Positions 10,556-20,749 are shown, numbered from the stretch's first letter. The stretch is 64,000 bases of DNA from Cymbomonas tetramitiformis (GCA_001247695.2 LGRX02024787.1:1-64000), one strand, 5' to 3'. Notes: a model not told the origin generated them from the sequence alone. Numbers and translations are program-made.

Positions 10556-10890
10556 GGTAAACTGGTGGTAAAATGTGGTAAACTGGTGGTAAAATATGGT
10601 AAATTGGTGTTTTACCACCATTATACTAATAGTGGCGATATAAATCCCGTGGGTAATTTCCTATTGGCAGTTGGCGTTTTTGTTACCACGATTTTACCAC
10701 ATTTACTTATAGCGCGGTAATTATATATTATTGTTTACCATTGCTGTATATAATTTACCATGGTACCCCCCTATGACCGGTAAATTGACCCCCAATGGTA
10801 AAATTACCACATATGACCGGTAAATTGACCCCCAATGGTAAAATTACCACATATGACCGGTAAATTTACCACGGTATGACCACGGGTGGA
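10556..10890. repeat. Left subterminal TGGTAA array with 40-bp tandem repeat
   Basis: GGTAAA/TTTACC words occur more than fifteen times. Within the array a 40-bp unit beginning GACCGGTAAATTGACCCCCA repeats at 10775, 10815 and, partly, 10855. The mirror-image array lies at 15060-15374. Confidence 0.85.
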
Positions 10891-11449
10891 CACGTGGCAG
10901 GCATGATGCACTGTGATACGGACACGTGTGCAAGATTAGTGCACGTGGCAATCAGGCATAGAATGTTAGATAACTGTTACCGGATATGCTAGGTAGGTAT
11001 ATACGTGGCTTGGCAAGTCCCGGCCCCGTCCTGGGCTTTGCAAGTAAGGTCACACTAGAAGCAATAAGGAGAAAGGAAGGAAGGACGCATGCTGCTGGTT
11101 TCTAGCTTGCCGTTGCTAAGGTCTTGAGCACCGTGCAGATTTCATTCCTGGCCAAAGGTAGATGGCGTGGAGGGGGATTTTAAATCCCGGAGGACGGTGG
11201 CAAATACACTTGGTCTCAAACCCGAGGGTGCAGGTCCGCGCTCCGCATCGCTCCGAACCTCGTGGACCATCCCCTGCACCGTGCGCGCCACATTCCCACC
11301 ATTACGCCCGATGGTGTGTCCCCATCCTCACGTGCAACGCATCGTTTGCACCATAGCCATGTTCAGGTCAGCCATTTCAGTCAACATACATCAAGGGGAG
11401 GGGGGGGAGGGGGCTTGGTTGTAGTAGGAGTGCTGGGTGTCGGCTGGAC
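10891..11449. other. Non-coding interior of the CACTA-like element
   Basis: CACGTG and ACGTGG words occur at 10885-11010, and a short C/G-run follows at 11398. No gene is recognised here. Confidence 0.4.
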
Positions 11450-11836
11450 TCACTGTTTGTCGTGCTTCTTCGCCCGTGCGTCATCCTCACCGTATTCCAC
11501 AGCCATTCCAGCCCGAACCATTCCAGGTTTCATGGGATCAGTGCTTTCTGTTTCCTGCAGCAGCCGGCCCCCAACCGTGCTGTGCTCGTTGATCCGCGCC
11601 ACGTGCGGACTGGTCATGACGCATGCGTTTGTAGGCGCTCTCGCCTGCGTATCAGCACGCATCTTTGCAAACTTCGCATTGCGCATCCAGCGTCTGACTA
11701 GCCGTTTCACCGGGAAGTATAAATAGTACTCCTGCGGGCGGTACACCTCACCCCGCGCCGTACGTGTCACACTGTATCTCTCCTCCTCGCACCACCCAAC
11801 CGGCACTCCCGCCGCATCCCAGGTCAGCAGCCCGTC
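11450..11836 (-). pseudogene. TNP2-type CACTA transposase fragment
   Basis: The minus-strand frame reads 'GWCEEERYS' followed about twenty residues later by 'YLYFPVKRLVRRWMRNAKFA'. This matches the C-x-x-C...RY...YFPL-x-RL-x-RLF...MR block of plant and algal TNP2/TnpD transposases. It has a counterpart in the transposase gene at 51.0-51.25 kb. There is no start codon at the left of the match, and the rest of the transposase is missing, so this is a relic. It lies inside the CACTA-like element and agrees with that classification. Confidence 0.5.
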
Positions 11837-11869
11837 CGGCGGCAGCCTTCCACAAAGCCTGTCCCACCC

Positions 11870-13720
11870 ATGACTATCTGTTCACCCTTTGGCCGCTGAT
11901 TCGCAACCGCAGATGAAGCAGCATAAGGCACGGCGCCGGGGAGAGCGCCGCACGCGCCACGCGCCTGATTCGGCGCGGAGCGGAGCAGCCTCCCCGCATC
12001 CTTTGCTCCTGGGTCCTATGGTCCTTGCGTGCAGACTATGCACATATCTACCGTACGCGCACCCTCGCGCATCCCTCCCCACCCACGACCTGCAGCGCCG
12101 CTGCTCACCCTTTGGCCGCTGATTCGCAACCGCAGATGAAGCAGCATAAGGCACAGCGCCGGGGAGAGCGCCGCACGCGCCACGCGCCTGATTCGGCGCG
12201 GAGCGGAGCAGCCTCCCCGCTCCCTTGGTCCCTGGGTCATATGGTCCTTGCGTGCACACTCTGCACCTATCTACCGTACGCGCACCCTCGCGCATCCCTC
12301 CCCACCCACGAATCGCAGCGCCGCTGCTCATTCTTTGGCCGCTGATTCGCAACCGCAGATGAAGCAGCATAAGGCACAGCGCCGGGGAGAGCGCCGCACG
12401 CGCCACGCGCCTGATTCGGCGCGGAGCGGAGCAGCCTCCCCGCACCCTTTGTCCCTGGGTCCTATGGTCCTTGCGTGCAGACTATACCCCTATCTACCGT
12501 ACGCGCACCCTCGCGCATCCCTCGACACCCACGACCTGCAGCGCCGCTGCTCACCCTTTGGCCGCTGATTCGCAACCGCAGATGAAGCAGCATAAGGCAC
12601 AGCGCCGGGGAGAGCGCCGCACGCGCCACGCGCCTGATTCGGCGCGGAGCGGAGCAGCCTCCCCGCACCCTTTGTCCCTGGGTCCTATGGTCCTTGCGTG
12701 CAGACTATGCCCCTATCTACCGTACGCGCACCCTCGCGCATCCCTCGACACCCACGACCTGCAGCGCCGCTGCTCACCCTTTGGCCGCTGATTCGCAACC
12801 GCAGATGAAGCAGCATAAGGCACAGCGCCGGGGAGAGCGCCGCACGCGCCACGCGCCTGATTCGGCGCGGAGCGGAGCAGCCTCCCCGCACCCTTTGTCC
12901 CTGGGTCCTATGGTCCTTGCGTGCACACTATGCACCTATCTACCGTACGCGCACCCTCGCGCATCCCTCCCCACCCACGACTCGCAGCGCCGCTGCTCAC
13001 CCTTTGGCCGCTGATTCGCAACCGCAGATGAAGCAGCATAAGGCACAGCGCCGGGGAGAGCGCCGCGCGCGCCACGCGCCACGCGCCTGATTCGGCGCGG
13101 AGCGGAGCAGCTTCCCCGCACCCTTTGTCCCTGGGTCCTATGGTCCTTGCATGCAGACTATGCCCCTATCTACCGTACGCGCACCCTCGCGCATCCCTCC
13201 CCACCCACGACCTGCAGCGCCGCTGCTCACCCTTTGGCCGCTGATTCGCAACCGCAGATGAAGCAGCATAAGGCACAGCGCCGGGGAGAGCGCCGCACGC
13301 GCCACGCGCCTGATTCGGCGCGGAGCGGAGCAGCCTCCCCGCACCCTTGGTCCCTGGGTCCTATGGTCCTTGCGTGCACACTATGCACCTATCTACCGTA
13401 CGCGCACCCTCACGCATCCCTCCCCACCCACGACTCGCAGCGCCGCTGCTCACCCTTTGGCCGCTGATTCGCAACCGCAGATGAAGCAGCATTAGGCACA
13501 GCGCCGGGGAGAGCGCCGAACGCGCCACGCGCCTGATTCGGCGCGGAGCGGAGCAGCCTCCCCGCACCCTTTGTCCCTGGGTCCTATGTTTCTTGCGTGC
13601 ACCCTATGCACCTTTCTACAAAGAAATAAACAAATATATATGCGGGAAAAAAAATAATCCCACCCATGACTCGCTGTTCACCCCTTGGCCGCTGATTCGC
13701 AACCGCAGATGAACAGTCGC
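11870..13720. repeat. 223-bp tandem satellite inside the CACTA-like element
   Basis: The marker TTTGGCCGCTGATTCGCAAC recurs at about 11888, 12111, 12334, 12557, 12780, 13003, 13233 and 13456, a period of exactly 223 bp except for one 230-bp unit that carries an extra CGCCACG. A degenerate ninth copy lies at about 13684 after an A-rich break. Units are nearly identical. GC is high, and open frames of about 106 codons appear in each unit on both strands only because stop codons are rare, so I do not annotate them. Confidence 0.95.
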
Positions 13721-14004
13721 CCGACAGGTTGCTGACCAGGCACCCGCGGAGTGGCGGCTGCGTTCACTAGATGAAGGGCGGGCGGGTGGGATCCCGTACG
13801 GTGAGGGAGGGGAAGGAAAAGTTCACGGTCTTACCGGGTTTTCCTCGACCACTCCTCCAGCGACCGGGGGGAGGCCGCCTCTCTGCACGGTTGCAGCTTC
13901 GGAGGCCTGCGCACCAGTTCACGAAAGCATGTTTCAATCCACTGCGGAAACCATGGGATATTCCCACAGCAGTGGCATCCCACAGCGTGCATGCCGGAAC
14001 CTGA

Positions 14005-14490
14005 ATGAATACGCACAGCCGGTGACTTTTCCTAAGCACGTGATTCCGCACCAGGGCGCAGTCACCGGCTGTGTGTATCCACATATTCCCTGACCACCTA
14101 TTTACGCAGAAACTTTCAGGAGCCGTCCGCTCTTTCAGTCGAACAGCGGTTAACTAATTAAGCCACGAACCTATCCAACATGCACATCCATAAGAGACAA
14201 GCATAGGGCACGTAACCTTTGGAGCGAGTGCGGCCTGGCCTGCATACCATGTGGATACGCACAGCCGGTGACTTTTCCTAAGCACGTGATTCCGCACCAG
14301 GGCGCAGTCACCGGCTGTGTGTATCCACATATTCGCTGACCACCTATTTACGCAGAAACTTTCAGGAGCCGTCCGCTCTTTCAGTCGAACAGCGGTTAAC
14401 TAATTAAGCCACGAACCTATCCAACATGCACATCCACAAGCGACAAGCATGGGGCACGTAACCTTTGGAGCGAGTGCGGCCTGGCCTGCC
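14005..14490. repeat. 247-bp direct duplication with internal hairpin
   Basis: Two near-identical copies start at about 14005 and 14252 (ATACGCACAGCCGGTGACTT). Each contains an inverted pair, CACAGCCGGTGAC and GTCACCGGCTGTG, about 30 bp apart, which can form a 13-bp stem. No gene is present. The stretch between the copies and the right subterminal array (14491-15060) also has no recognisable gene. Confidence 0.85.
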
Positions 14491-15059
14491 TCGCTGCCAA
14501 CCGTGGCCGTCCTTGCCCGTTTAGGTGCACCTTGTTCAGCAGCGCCCGTTGATCCTGTCCGGGTACTCTCCATTCTTAAGTATCACTACTCGCTTTTAAA
14601 AGTAAACTAACTGTTCTGCATGCATTGCAACAGAACAACTTTCTGTAACCCGCGTGATTCAAGAAAAAAGTATAACTACTTACCAGCCATTTTCTTTCTC
14701 TTGCTTGGGGTACTTAAATTAAAAAAACAAAAAACCAAACTGTTACAGTTTAACTGTTTTTTGAAAACTTCAACTTCAAGAACCTAACTTGGTTTCTTGG
14801 CTACGTTACCTCTATCTCTTACCAGCTATGGTGCGCGTGGCCACTAAAATCGGCTACCTTTCGGCTCCCTACTGGTTTAGCCGAGACAGGTATGATACGA
14901 TCTGTATGTGACGCATCCCACCTATCTACTGAACGATGGTGTATACCCCTGCCTGCGTTCATATATACCTCAACCTGGTCGCCATTCGCCAGTCGCTCCA
15001 CTCCTGTCAATTCTACCTTGGCCACCGACCAGAGAATTGCACATCTACCATTCAGGATC

Positions 15060-15374
15060 CTCGTTTACCACGGTTTACCAGCTCCGTCTCTATATTTATA
15101 CTACATTGCGAAGTTTTACATCCATTTACCATTAGGCCATGACCATTTACCATTCCAGATCATCGTTTACCACGCTCCGTTCTGAAATTACCAGGCTTTT
15201 ACCATGCTTCAACCTATGTTACCGCAAATTACCAATGATTTACCGTCAGTTTTTTTTTTTTTGTAAATAGTTTAACGTTTACCACCTGATTACCACCCCA
15301 CATAGGGGCTTACCGCCGTTTACCACCGGTTTACCACATTTTAACACCAGTTTACCACATTCTACCACGATTCC
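15060..15374. repeat. Right subterminal TTTACCA array
   Basis: Many copies of TTTACCA/TTACCAC lie in inverted orientation relative to the array at 10556-10890. The array leads directly into the terminal repeat TTCTCAGTGTG. A T-run sits at 15251. Confidence 0.85.
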
Positions 15375-15434
15375 TTCTCAGTGTGCATGGCCAAAAGTCG
15401 CAGTGTCTGAAAAAAGAGTGCGTGGGACCAAACC

Positions 15435-15614
15435 TGTTGGATATATCCCTAAGGCCAGGATATATTCACTCTGTGGTCGGTTTATCGGAATGTAATAAAG
15501 TCGATAAGTTAGCCCGTTATATGGGCATAAACAGTTAGGGCTCTGGTTCGGGCGACCGTCACACACACTACCACGGGAAGAGTCACATAATCAGTCAGTG
15601 TGACTATTCCAGCA
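15435..15614. repeat. Long terminal repeat, right copy
   Basis: TGTTGG to CA, 180 bp, followed by the target duplication CTTCA (15615-15619). On the minus strand it would be the 5' LTR. The adjacent minus-strand sequence TGGTCCCACGCACTC could be a primer-binding site, but I cannot name the tRNA. Confidence 0.8.
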
Positions 15615-15619
15615 CTTCA

Positions 15620-15806
15620 TGTTGTCTACCTGGATCTTAAGCAAGCCTTCGACAGAGCTGAATTCTGGATGAGTAACCTCGCACTTGACAAGTTAGGCTT
15701 CCCCAAAGAAATCGTTGAGATTATTTCAAGCATCACTGATGAAGCCACCCGTACGGTCCTCGCTGCTCTGTTAGACTGGATATGCTCGCCTTACGCGAAA
15801 CCCTGA
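15620..15806 (+). pseudogene. LINE reverse transcriptase, decayed 3' part
   Basis: It starts inside reverse-transcriptase motif A: 'VVYLDLKQAFD' has the catalytic Asp and the usual aromatic/Lys context. It continues 'LDKLGFPKEIVEII', typical of the thumb-side helix after motif A, then loses similarity after about residue 50. It is the direct in-frame continuation of the piece ending at 5976. The YxDD box and everything after it are absent. Confidence 0.75.
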
Positions 15807-16029
15807 TATGAAGCCTGTGCCTTGTATGTTTGAAGTGAACGCATTACGCCTGGCTGGCTGAGTTTACTCAGACAGTTAGGAGAAACAAAATCGCCAGGAG
15901 AAGCTGGGGAGCGTCGCTCCCCAGTGAGGAACCTATACCATTGTAATACGACATAGAACGACATAGTTCGACCCTCTCACAAAAACACATCTGACGTTTG
16001 ATCTAAGGCGCGACTGTGTTTGACATTGT

Positions 16030-16323
16030 ATGAACAGACGCGTAGAACGTCAGAAACAACATCGAGAACAGTACAGTATGGAAGAGCCTATGGCTGAAAA
16101 CGAGACTCAGCGCCACACGACATTGTCAGAGAGTTTCACAGAAGTCTTGGCAATCGAGTCAGAGGTCTACAAGAGTCTTAACGACTGGAGCAGAGGAATA
16201 GAAAGAGAACGCGTTGAATCCTTCCTCTACTTGCACTTCGTCTCTCAACTGAAAGAGAAGCTGGGAGAAGAGTACGCGACTACAGGCGCATCTTTGGAAA
16301 CATCAAGCAGATCAAAACCCTAG
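16030..16323 (+). CDS. Hypothetical 97-residue protein
   Basis: A charged, Glu/Arg-rich frame starting at ATG 16030. It is likely helical in the middle (residues 40-82, 'VLAIESEVYKSLNDW' onward). It resembles no family I recognise and has no signal peptide or membrane segment. It could be a fragment of a retrotransposon Gag or chance. Confidence 0.25.
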   Translation: MNRRVERQKQHREQYSMEEPMAENETQRHTTLSESFTEVLAIESEVYKSLNDWSRGIERERVESFLYLHFVSQLKEKLGEEYATTGASLETSSRSKP

Positions 16324-16775
16324 GGCTTTACACTCTGCAAGTGAGCGCAAACAAAGTGTATGATTAGCCTACTGTAGCCCCACAAATCAAAAGCGCGTGC
16401 CTTTTCCTCTTGCACATTTCACTCTGCTTACGCGTTCACGCGTCCTCATTCCTTTCCTCACATAAAAGTGCCCTTACTTCCACTTTTCAGATTTTGCTTC
16501 GCCCTATAATAAGGCGAAGGATGTGTAAAGCATTGCAAATCACGCGCACAACTCACCACGCCCTCAAACCCCTTCCCTTCCTTTCATTCTACATTGAGTG
16601 CGTTAAAAGCGTGCTTTTAACCCCTAAGGGGCGGTTTGTACCGTACTGTATACGGACACATCGACGGTTTAAGTTTAGGGTTTTACTTCGATAAATGCGC
16701 AGTTGCCGTCGGATATATGCGTATCCAATCACCGTGAAGCCTAGGATACCTTCCACTATTTTCCAATAGAGCTAT

Positions 16776-16820
16776 GGACACCAGGGTGTCTCAACAGGGG
16801 GTTTTGGACACCCTGGTGTC
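16776..16820. repeat. Inverted repeat of two palindromes
   Basis: GGACACCAGGGTGTC (16776-16790) and GGACACCCTGGTGTC (16806-16820) are reverse complements over 14 bp and are each near-palindromic. TTAA follows immediately at 16821. Because piggyBac elements target TTAA and the piggyBac gene lies just downstream, this could mark an element end, but no matching right end is present. Confidence 0.5.
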
Positions 16821-17064
16821 TTAAATTTGCGGGGGGTCTTAAAAATATGAAATAAACTATATGTGTATAAACATGTGTTTATATATTAACTATATCACCG
16901 AAAAAATATGAAAAAATATGGTTGGGTCGATCGAGGCCGTTCGCGCGATCGCGCGCGCGATTACGGTTGCATGGGTGGCAGTTATTATATTGTGGGATTG
17001 TTAACATAACAAGTGCATTTGACGTTCTTCGTCGTGTATTTCCGCGGCTTCCCCTTCAGACAAA

Positions 17065-17299
17065 ATGGTCCGCTATCGCGTTGGGGACAAAGTATCCGTA
17101 AAAGCTACGCTTTTTGACCAGAAAGGAGAGGCGAGATGGTCCCAGATGACATATGGTGAAGATTGGCGCAACGCCCGTCACCCCGGCCATATCTCGAACC
17201 GGGAATATGTCAACAACACAGCGAAGCGCTGGGCGGTCACCTTCGAAGACGGTGACGTACGGCTACTATGGGCCTCGGACCTGAAGCTGATTGAACGTA
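17065..17299 (+). pseudogene. piggyBac-type transposase gene, 5' part
   Basis: ATG 17065 opens a 78-codon piece with an SH3/Tudor-like pattern (GDKVSVKATLFD near residue 7, then 'RWAVTFEDGDVRLLWASDL'). The viral element enters after base 17299, inside codon 79. Deleting 17300-47864 restores an uninterrupted frame of 504 codons with the piece at 47865-49141, so the two belong to one gene. The Tudor/agenet-like reading of the N-terminus is inference. The precise join is seen directly. Confidence 0.75.
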
Positions 17300-17565
17300 A
17301 CTACATAAGAGGCGTGTCCAGGGGGCATCACCTCTATATTCACCGGTATCCTCTGTACTCCTCTTGATATTTCCCGGTATTTCCCAGTATTTGCGGACGC
17401 CTCTTATGTAGTGAGCACACCTGGTCATCTCCGGCACGCACCACTGGTCACCTACTGTTATTCTGCGTTGGTCCTTACTGTGGATTTGCATGGGTCTTGC
17501 AGGTGTCATGCAGATGTCCCCTTATAAAAATAACTATTTTTTTGCCCGAAAATGTGACGAAAATG

Positions 17566-17640
17566 AAAAAGGTGGCAGATTAGGCCATATTACGGTTATG
17601 TATAAGATAATGGGAATATGGCCTAAAGTGCCACCTTTTT
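17566..17640. terminator. Viral hairpin 1 (in left TIR)
   Basis: A 75-bp imperfect palindrome with arms AAAAAGGTGGC...GCCATATT and the complement, and an ~18-nt loop containing GTTATGTATAAGATAA. The same loop type recurs in hairpin 4 (26281). It lies outside the last gene of the left end, so its role may be structural. A mirror copy is at 47518-47592. Confidence 0.6.
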
Positions 17641-17794
17641 GATTCATCTGATTTTTCACCGCGTTCACACGCTGTTTTGTATCAGAATTATCGGAATTAT
17701 ATTTTAGATTTTCTGAATTTGAAATATTTTTGCTTGTTCGCCGCGATGGGCACGCTGTTTTGTATCATTTATGTATTTTAGATTTTCTGAATTT

Positions 17795-17868
17795 AAAAAG
17801 GTGGCAGATTAGGCCATATTCACATTATCTATATATAGTCCGTAATATGGCCTAATCTGCCACCTTTT
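17795..17868. terminator. Viral hairpin 2, downstream of the polymerase gene
   Basis: The same arms as the other hairpins, with a loop of the other type (ATTATCTATATATAGTCC), identical to hairpin 3. It sits 86 nt beyond the polymerase stop codon on the minus strand. Its right-TIR twin (33178-33198 plus 47298-47363) follows the last fibre gene and is the LINE target. Confidence 0.65.
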
Positions 17869-17953
17869 GATTTCGCTGTTATGAATCGCGGTTCTATCCA
17901 TGGGGCATCACCCAGGTTATTTACGGGAAATATTTTTTATTGTTCACCGCAAA

Positions 17954-20215
17954 TTATGTAGATAACGGCACAACTTCCCACGTTTCCCAATTGATATCGC
18001 CCTTGTCATACTTGAAGTTAAATGTCTTTGGCTCGGCCCTTGACTCCATACTCAAGGACCGTACACCTTCATGTTTACAAGGATGCCTAATAACCATATT
18101 GCTCATCTTGACTGGTGTATGTAGTTTGCGGTTGATGACCATGTCTTTCATAACATCGTGATTGATATGTTGCAGGTTATCTACGCTCAAAGAGAATCCC
18201 TTAATCTTGGTCATGGTGTAACCATCAGCAAACTTCATACTGTATGACTTTGGTCCTGTTGCCAAGAACTCGATACACTTACCATGGTCCCTTTCTAAAT
18301 GTTGCAATTCACATTTCAGGAAACCCAACCATGGCTGTCGATATGCATTGCCATGATATATGTGATAGTTTTCAGGAGTTTCGCTATATATTATTGAGTC
18401 GCAATCAAAGTAAAGCACATTGGCGAAGCCTGCTGCCTCTATTAACTGATACAACTTTAATCTACCGTAACTGGTTATGAATGCAGCCAGAACCTCGTTG
18501 GTCGAAAATCTGGTGTCTGAAAATACTTCTGAATTTTCAGTGAAGTTCATCAAGACCATTTCGTTGTCGTCGCTCCCAACGAACTCATACTTACAATCAT
18601 ACCTTTTATTGCTAATGGTATTGTAGAACTCACCTGGATTTTGGATAACCTTGCTCTTAGATTTATTCTGACGCTCTCCCAATTTACCGTAAAGTATATT
18701 TTGCATGTCTTTGGAGACCTGTCTCATTCCTGGATTACATTTGATATTTGCCTTGTCCAACTTGACACCTTCATGCAACTTGAACTGGTCGATAAACTCG
18801 TCGATGTCTCCATCAGGAGGTCCGGAGGCTTCTGTTTTTAGTTTCAAAAACTTATCAATGTAACCGGCAAACAGGTCATTGGTGGTGTCCTTCCAATGTT
18901 TTATCTCGTATATAGCATTAATAATGTATCCTTTTTCGATGGCCTTCTCCAGCTCTACCGTTGTCCACGTGTCAACCATTTCGTACAGTGGAAATACCAG
19001 CTTACCTGTTTTATTATCAACGTGAGGAAGAACGCCAAATTTAAGATGTTTTGGAGGAGCAATTTTGCATTTTACCAAACCGAAATAGCCATGAATGTCA
19101 ACTGTCTTAACGTCTCTTATAACCTCGGGATGACCTTTGGGAAACTTGTTCGTTTTCATGACACTTGGGTACATGGAATTATAGTCGAGGTATCGTATGT
19201 GCTCGTTGTGGTTGACCTCGTAGTACAACTTACCCAGGTCTACTCTCCCTCCATGATATACGTCTCTATCCACGATAGGAGAAGCCAACTTCTGTCGCTC
19301 TAAAAAGTCTTTACCAATCTCGGACAATTTCAGCTGATTTACTGTTTCATCCCATGCCGACTCCCAGATATACTCAAGATTATATCCTGCTGCCTTGATA
19401 TCATCCAGTCTCTTCATCGTTTGCCGATTGACCTCACCAAACGTCATACCCGATTTACGCCCTTGTTGATACTGAATATCGTCTTTGTGGTATTTCTTCA
19501 GGTCTGCATGAAACCAGCTTCCGAGGAACTCATACACCGTGTTGGTGGTGTCGTCAAAAGCATCGACATATATCTGTAAATCTGTGAGTTTATAGTTTCG
19601 TTTGCCATCGTAATCGCGTTTGAGCTTGGCTGACGTAGTGTGGACAATGTAATCCAACCACTGATTCTCTTTGATAGATGCATTCTGCGACTTGACCAAT
19701 GATTGCAATATAGCCACTGAATCCTTTGGCATGCACTCACTTCTCCATATATTAATCGCCAGTTGTGCCAACGTCAGATAGCTAAACGGGTCAAACTTGT
19801 TGTCGGTTATCTTTAGAAAACATTCCCTGAAAGCGAACACTGCACGGCGTAGGATGGTCACATCGTCATGGCAATATCGTGCAATCTCTTTTGGATTTTC
19901 AAATATAAAACACTTGCTCTTTTTCTCATGCCACCATTTGTATAATTTTTGATAAGCTTCTGGTTGAAGTATCTCGGGATTGTAATACTTGATGTCAGGA
20001 TACAAACCGAGGTATGTCTCATTTTCCAACGTGTTGAAGAGATGTGGGTAACTGAGGCGAAGAACTTGACCGCCAGTGCGGAGAAGTCGCTGACTGACTA
20101 TTTGACTGTTGAAAACAAGCGTTTGAACAACTTGAACACAGTCTCCTTTTCTATGTCTGATGCGAGCGATACTGAAGACTTTGCTGAGTTTAAGGAGCCC
20201 AATCCGCCTCGTCAC
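17954..20215 (-). CDS. polB: Family B DNA polymerase, protein-primed type, 5'-truncated
   Basis: Replicates the viral genome. Visible motifs: Exo III 'YCHDDVTIL' near residue 112, motif A 'YLDYNSMYPS' near 343, motif B 'QNILYGKLGER' near 507 and motif C 'YFDCDS' near 600, so the polymerase active site is intact. The typical 'PHLFNTLEN' block lies at about residue 57. Everything before it looks unlike a polymerase, and Exo I and Exo II are missing. The true gene is therefore cut at about 20,055, where GC-richer plus-strand coding begins. The terminal-protein-type N-terminus is also absent. The last ~15 codons lie in the terminal repeat, so an identical coding tail sits at 33048-33094. Followed by hairpin 2. 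Confidence 0.88.
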   Translation of the reverse strand: MTRRIGLLKLSKVFSIARIRHRKGDCVQVVQTLVFNSQIVSQRLLRTGGQVLRLSYPHLFNTLENETYLGLYPDIKYYNPEILQPEAYQKLYKWWHEKKSKCFIFENPKEIARYCHDDVTILRRAVFAFRECFLKITDNKFDPFSYLTLAQLAINIWRSECMPKDSVAILQSLVKSQNASIKENQWLDYIVHTTSAKLKRDYDGKRNYKLTDLQIYVDAFDDTTNTVYEFLGSWFHADLKKYHKDDIQYQQGRKSGMTFGEVNRQTMKRLDDIKAAGYNLEYIWESAWDETVNQLKLSEIGKDFLERQKLASPIVDRDVYHGGRVDLGKLYYEVNHNEHIRYLDYNSMYPSVMKTNKFPKGHPEVIRDVKTVDIHGYFGLVKCKIAPPKHLKFGVLPHVDNKTGKLVFPLYEMVDTWTTVELEKAIEKGYIINAIYEIKHWKDTTNDLFAGYIDKFLKLKTEASGPPDGDIDEFIDQFKLHEGVKLDKANIKCNPGMRQVSKDMQNILYGKLGERQNKSKSKVIQNPGEFYNTISNKRYDCKYEFVGSDDNEMVLMNFTENSEVFSDTRFSTNEVLAAFITSYGRLKLYQLIEAAGFANVLYFDCDSIIYSETPENYHIYHGNAYRQPWLGFLKCELQHLERDHGKCIEFLATGPKSYSMKFADGYTMTKIKGFSLSVDNLQHINHDVMKDMVINRKLHTPVKMSNMVIRHPCKHEGVRSLSMESRAEPKTFNFKYDKGDINWETWEVVPLST

Positions 20216-20749
20216 TCACCGCTGGAACTCTTGTCTTTCAAAGGCAAGGGAAAGGCTGAGTTTGACACCCCTGAACCTGAAACGTTTGACCCCAGCGTGC
20301 CTTTGAACAAGCGGATTGCTCGGCTTGAAGTCGAGCTGGACACCGCAGTCGATGCGAAGATATCAGCTGAAGAAAAGGTCGCAGCACTTGAGCAAGTTTT
20401 GAGTTCCTCAAAGGAGAGTTTGACAGCCAAAGAAGTGCTTCATGCGGCTGAGCTGAAAACTCTGACTGAAAAGCATGCGAGCGAGCTCACACTTCTGAAC
20501 AATGAGCTGGTTGAGTTTCGCATCGTTGTTCCGAATTTGCGAACTAAACTAACTGAGCGTGATCGCGAGTTGAAAGACCTTAGCGATAAGGTAGCATATT
20601 ACGAAGAGCGTGACCCCAGTTTTGACGGCGTTACTGCCGATACCGAAAAGGAGTTAGCAGCAATATCCATTGGCTCTGACGACTCATCGCGTTCTGGTTC
20701 TCCAAGCGAGTATGTGGGAGAAGATCCCAAACAAGAACTTGGCTTTTAA
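20153..20749 (+). CDS. Acidic coiled-coil protein in the inserted block
   Basis: A frame open from about 20,060 to the stop at 20749, with the first in-frame ATG in good context at 20153 (MSDASDTEDF). Residues 55-150 form a long coiled coil ('RIARLEVELDTAVDAKISAE' and on), and the tail is acidic/serine-rich. GC and codon use differ from the viral genes. The left edge overlaps the broken start of the polymerase gene antiparallel, so this block was probably inserted there. A GTAAGC donor-like site follows just after the stop, so the gene may be spliced to the next coding piece. No family recognised. A retroelement Gag/ORF1 or a structural host protein are both possible. Confidence 0.45.
   Translation: MSDASDTEDFAEFKEPNPPRHSPLELLSFKGKGKAEFDTPEPETFDPSVPLNKRIARLEVELDTAVDAKISAEEKVAALEQVLSSSKESLTAKEVLHAAELKTLTEKHASELTLLNNELVEFRIVVPNLRTKLTERDRELKDLSDKVAYYEERDPSFDGVTADTEKELAAISIGSDDSSRSGSPSEYVGEDPKQELGF

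Larger units (their letters stand above)
10537..15385. mobile_element. CACTA (EnSpm)-like DNA transposon, non-autonomous
   Basis: Terminal inverted repeats CACACTGAGAA (10537-10547) and TTCTCAGTGTG (15375-15385) are flanked by the 3-bp duplication CAT (10534-10536, 15386-15388), as CACTA elements require. Both ends carry dense subterminal copies of TGGTAAA/TTTACCA in opposite orientation, the kind of array bound by TnpA-type proteins. Inside is a minus-strand fragment of a TNP2-like transposase (11450-11836), which supports the family call. Most of the 4.85 kb is tandem repeat. The insertion lies four bases right of the PIF-like element. Confidence 0.75.
5977..15614 (-). mobile_element. Non-autonomous LTR retrotransposon with gag only
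   Basis: Two direct repeats of about 180 bp begin TGTTGGATATA (5977 and 15435). The right one ends CA at 15614. The 5-bp target duplication CTTCA lies at 5972-5976 and 15615-15619. Removing one copy joins the two halves of the reverse-transcriptase pseudogene in frame exactly at its motif A, so the limits are well supported. The interior holds, on the minus strand, a gag-like gene and a zinc-knuckle-like ORF, but no protease, integrase or reverse transcriptase. Two later elements (PIF-like, CACTA-like) are nested inside and account for about 5.9 kb of the 9.6 kb. Orientation is inferred from the gag strand. Confidence 0.75.
15807..17064. other. Intergenic stretch with palindromes
   Basis: A perfect 21-bp palindrome (CTGGGGAGCG around T15914) lies at 15904-15924. 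Another GC-only palindromic run, CGCGCGATCGCGCGCGCGAT, lies at about 16941. AT-rich DNA with ATATGTGTATAAACATGTG at 16860 precedes the piggyBac gene start. One small open frame is listed separately. No other gene is seen. Confidence 0.45.
17300..17998. repeat. Left terminal inverted repeat, 699 bp
   Basis: It reads as the reverse complement of the right end without any difference I could find. The right copy is split by the LINE (33048-33198 plus 47311-47858, which also total 699). The repeat contains two hairpins and the last 15 codons of the polymerase gene. Its first ~110 bp contain an internal inverted repeat of the tip (GACGCCTCTTATGTAGTGAG at 17395). Confidence 0.9.

Noticed and set aside
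11870..13620. Regular 223-bp repeats as a CRISPR-like array
   Set aside because: Units are contiguous and identical over their whole length, with no short repeat/unique spacer pattern, and the setting is eukaryotic.
14547..14580. GTTGATCCTG, as at the start of small-subunit rRNA
   Set aside because: Only ten bases match. The following sequence does not continue as rRNA.
17566..17640. Viral palindromes as ordinary MITEs of the host
   Set aside because: All copies in the window lie within the viral element and none has flanking target duplications. This is not excluded genome-wide.
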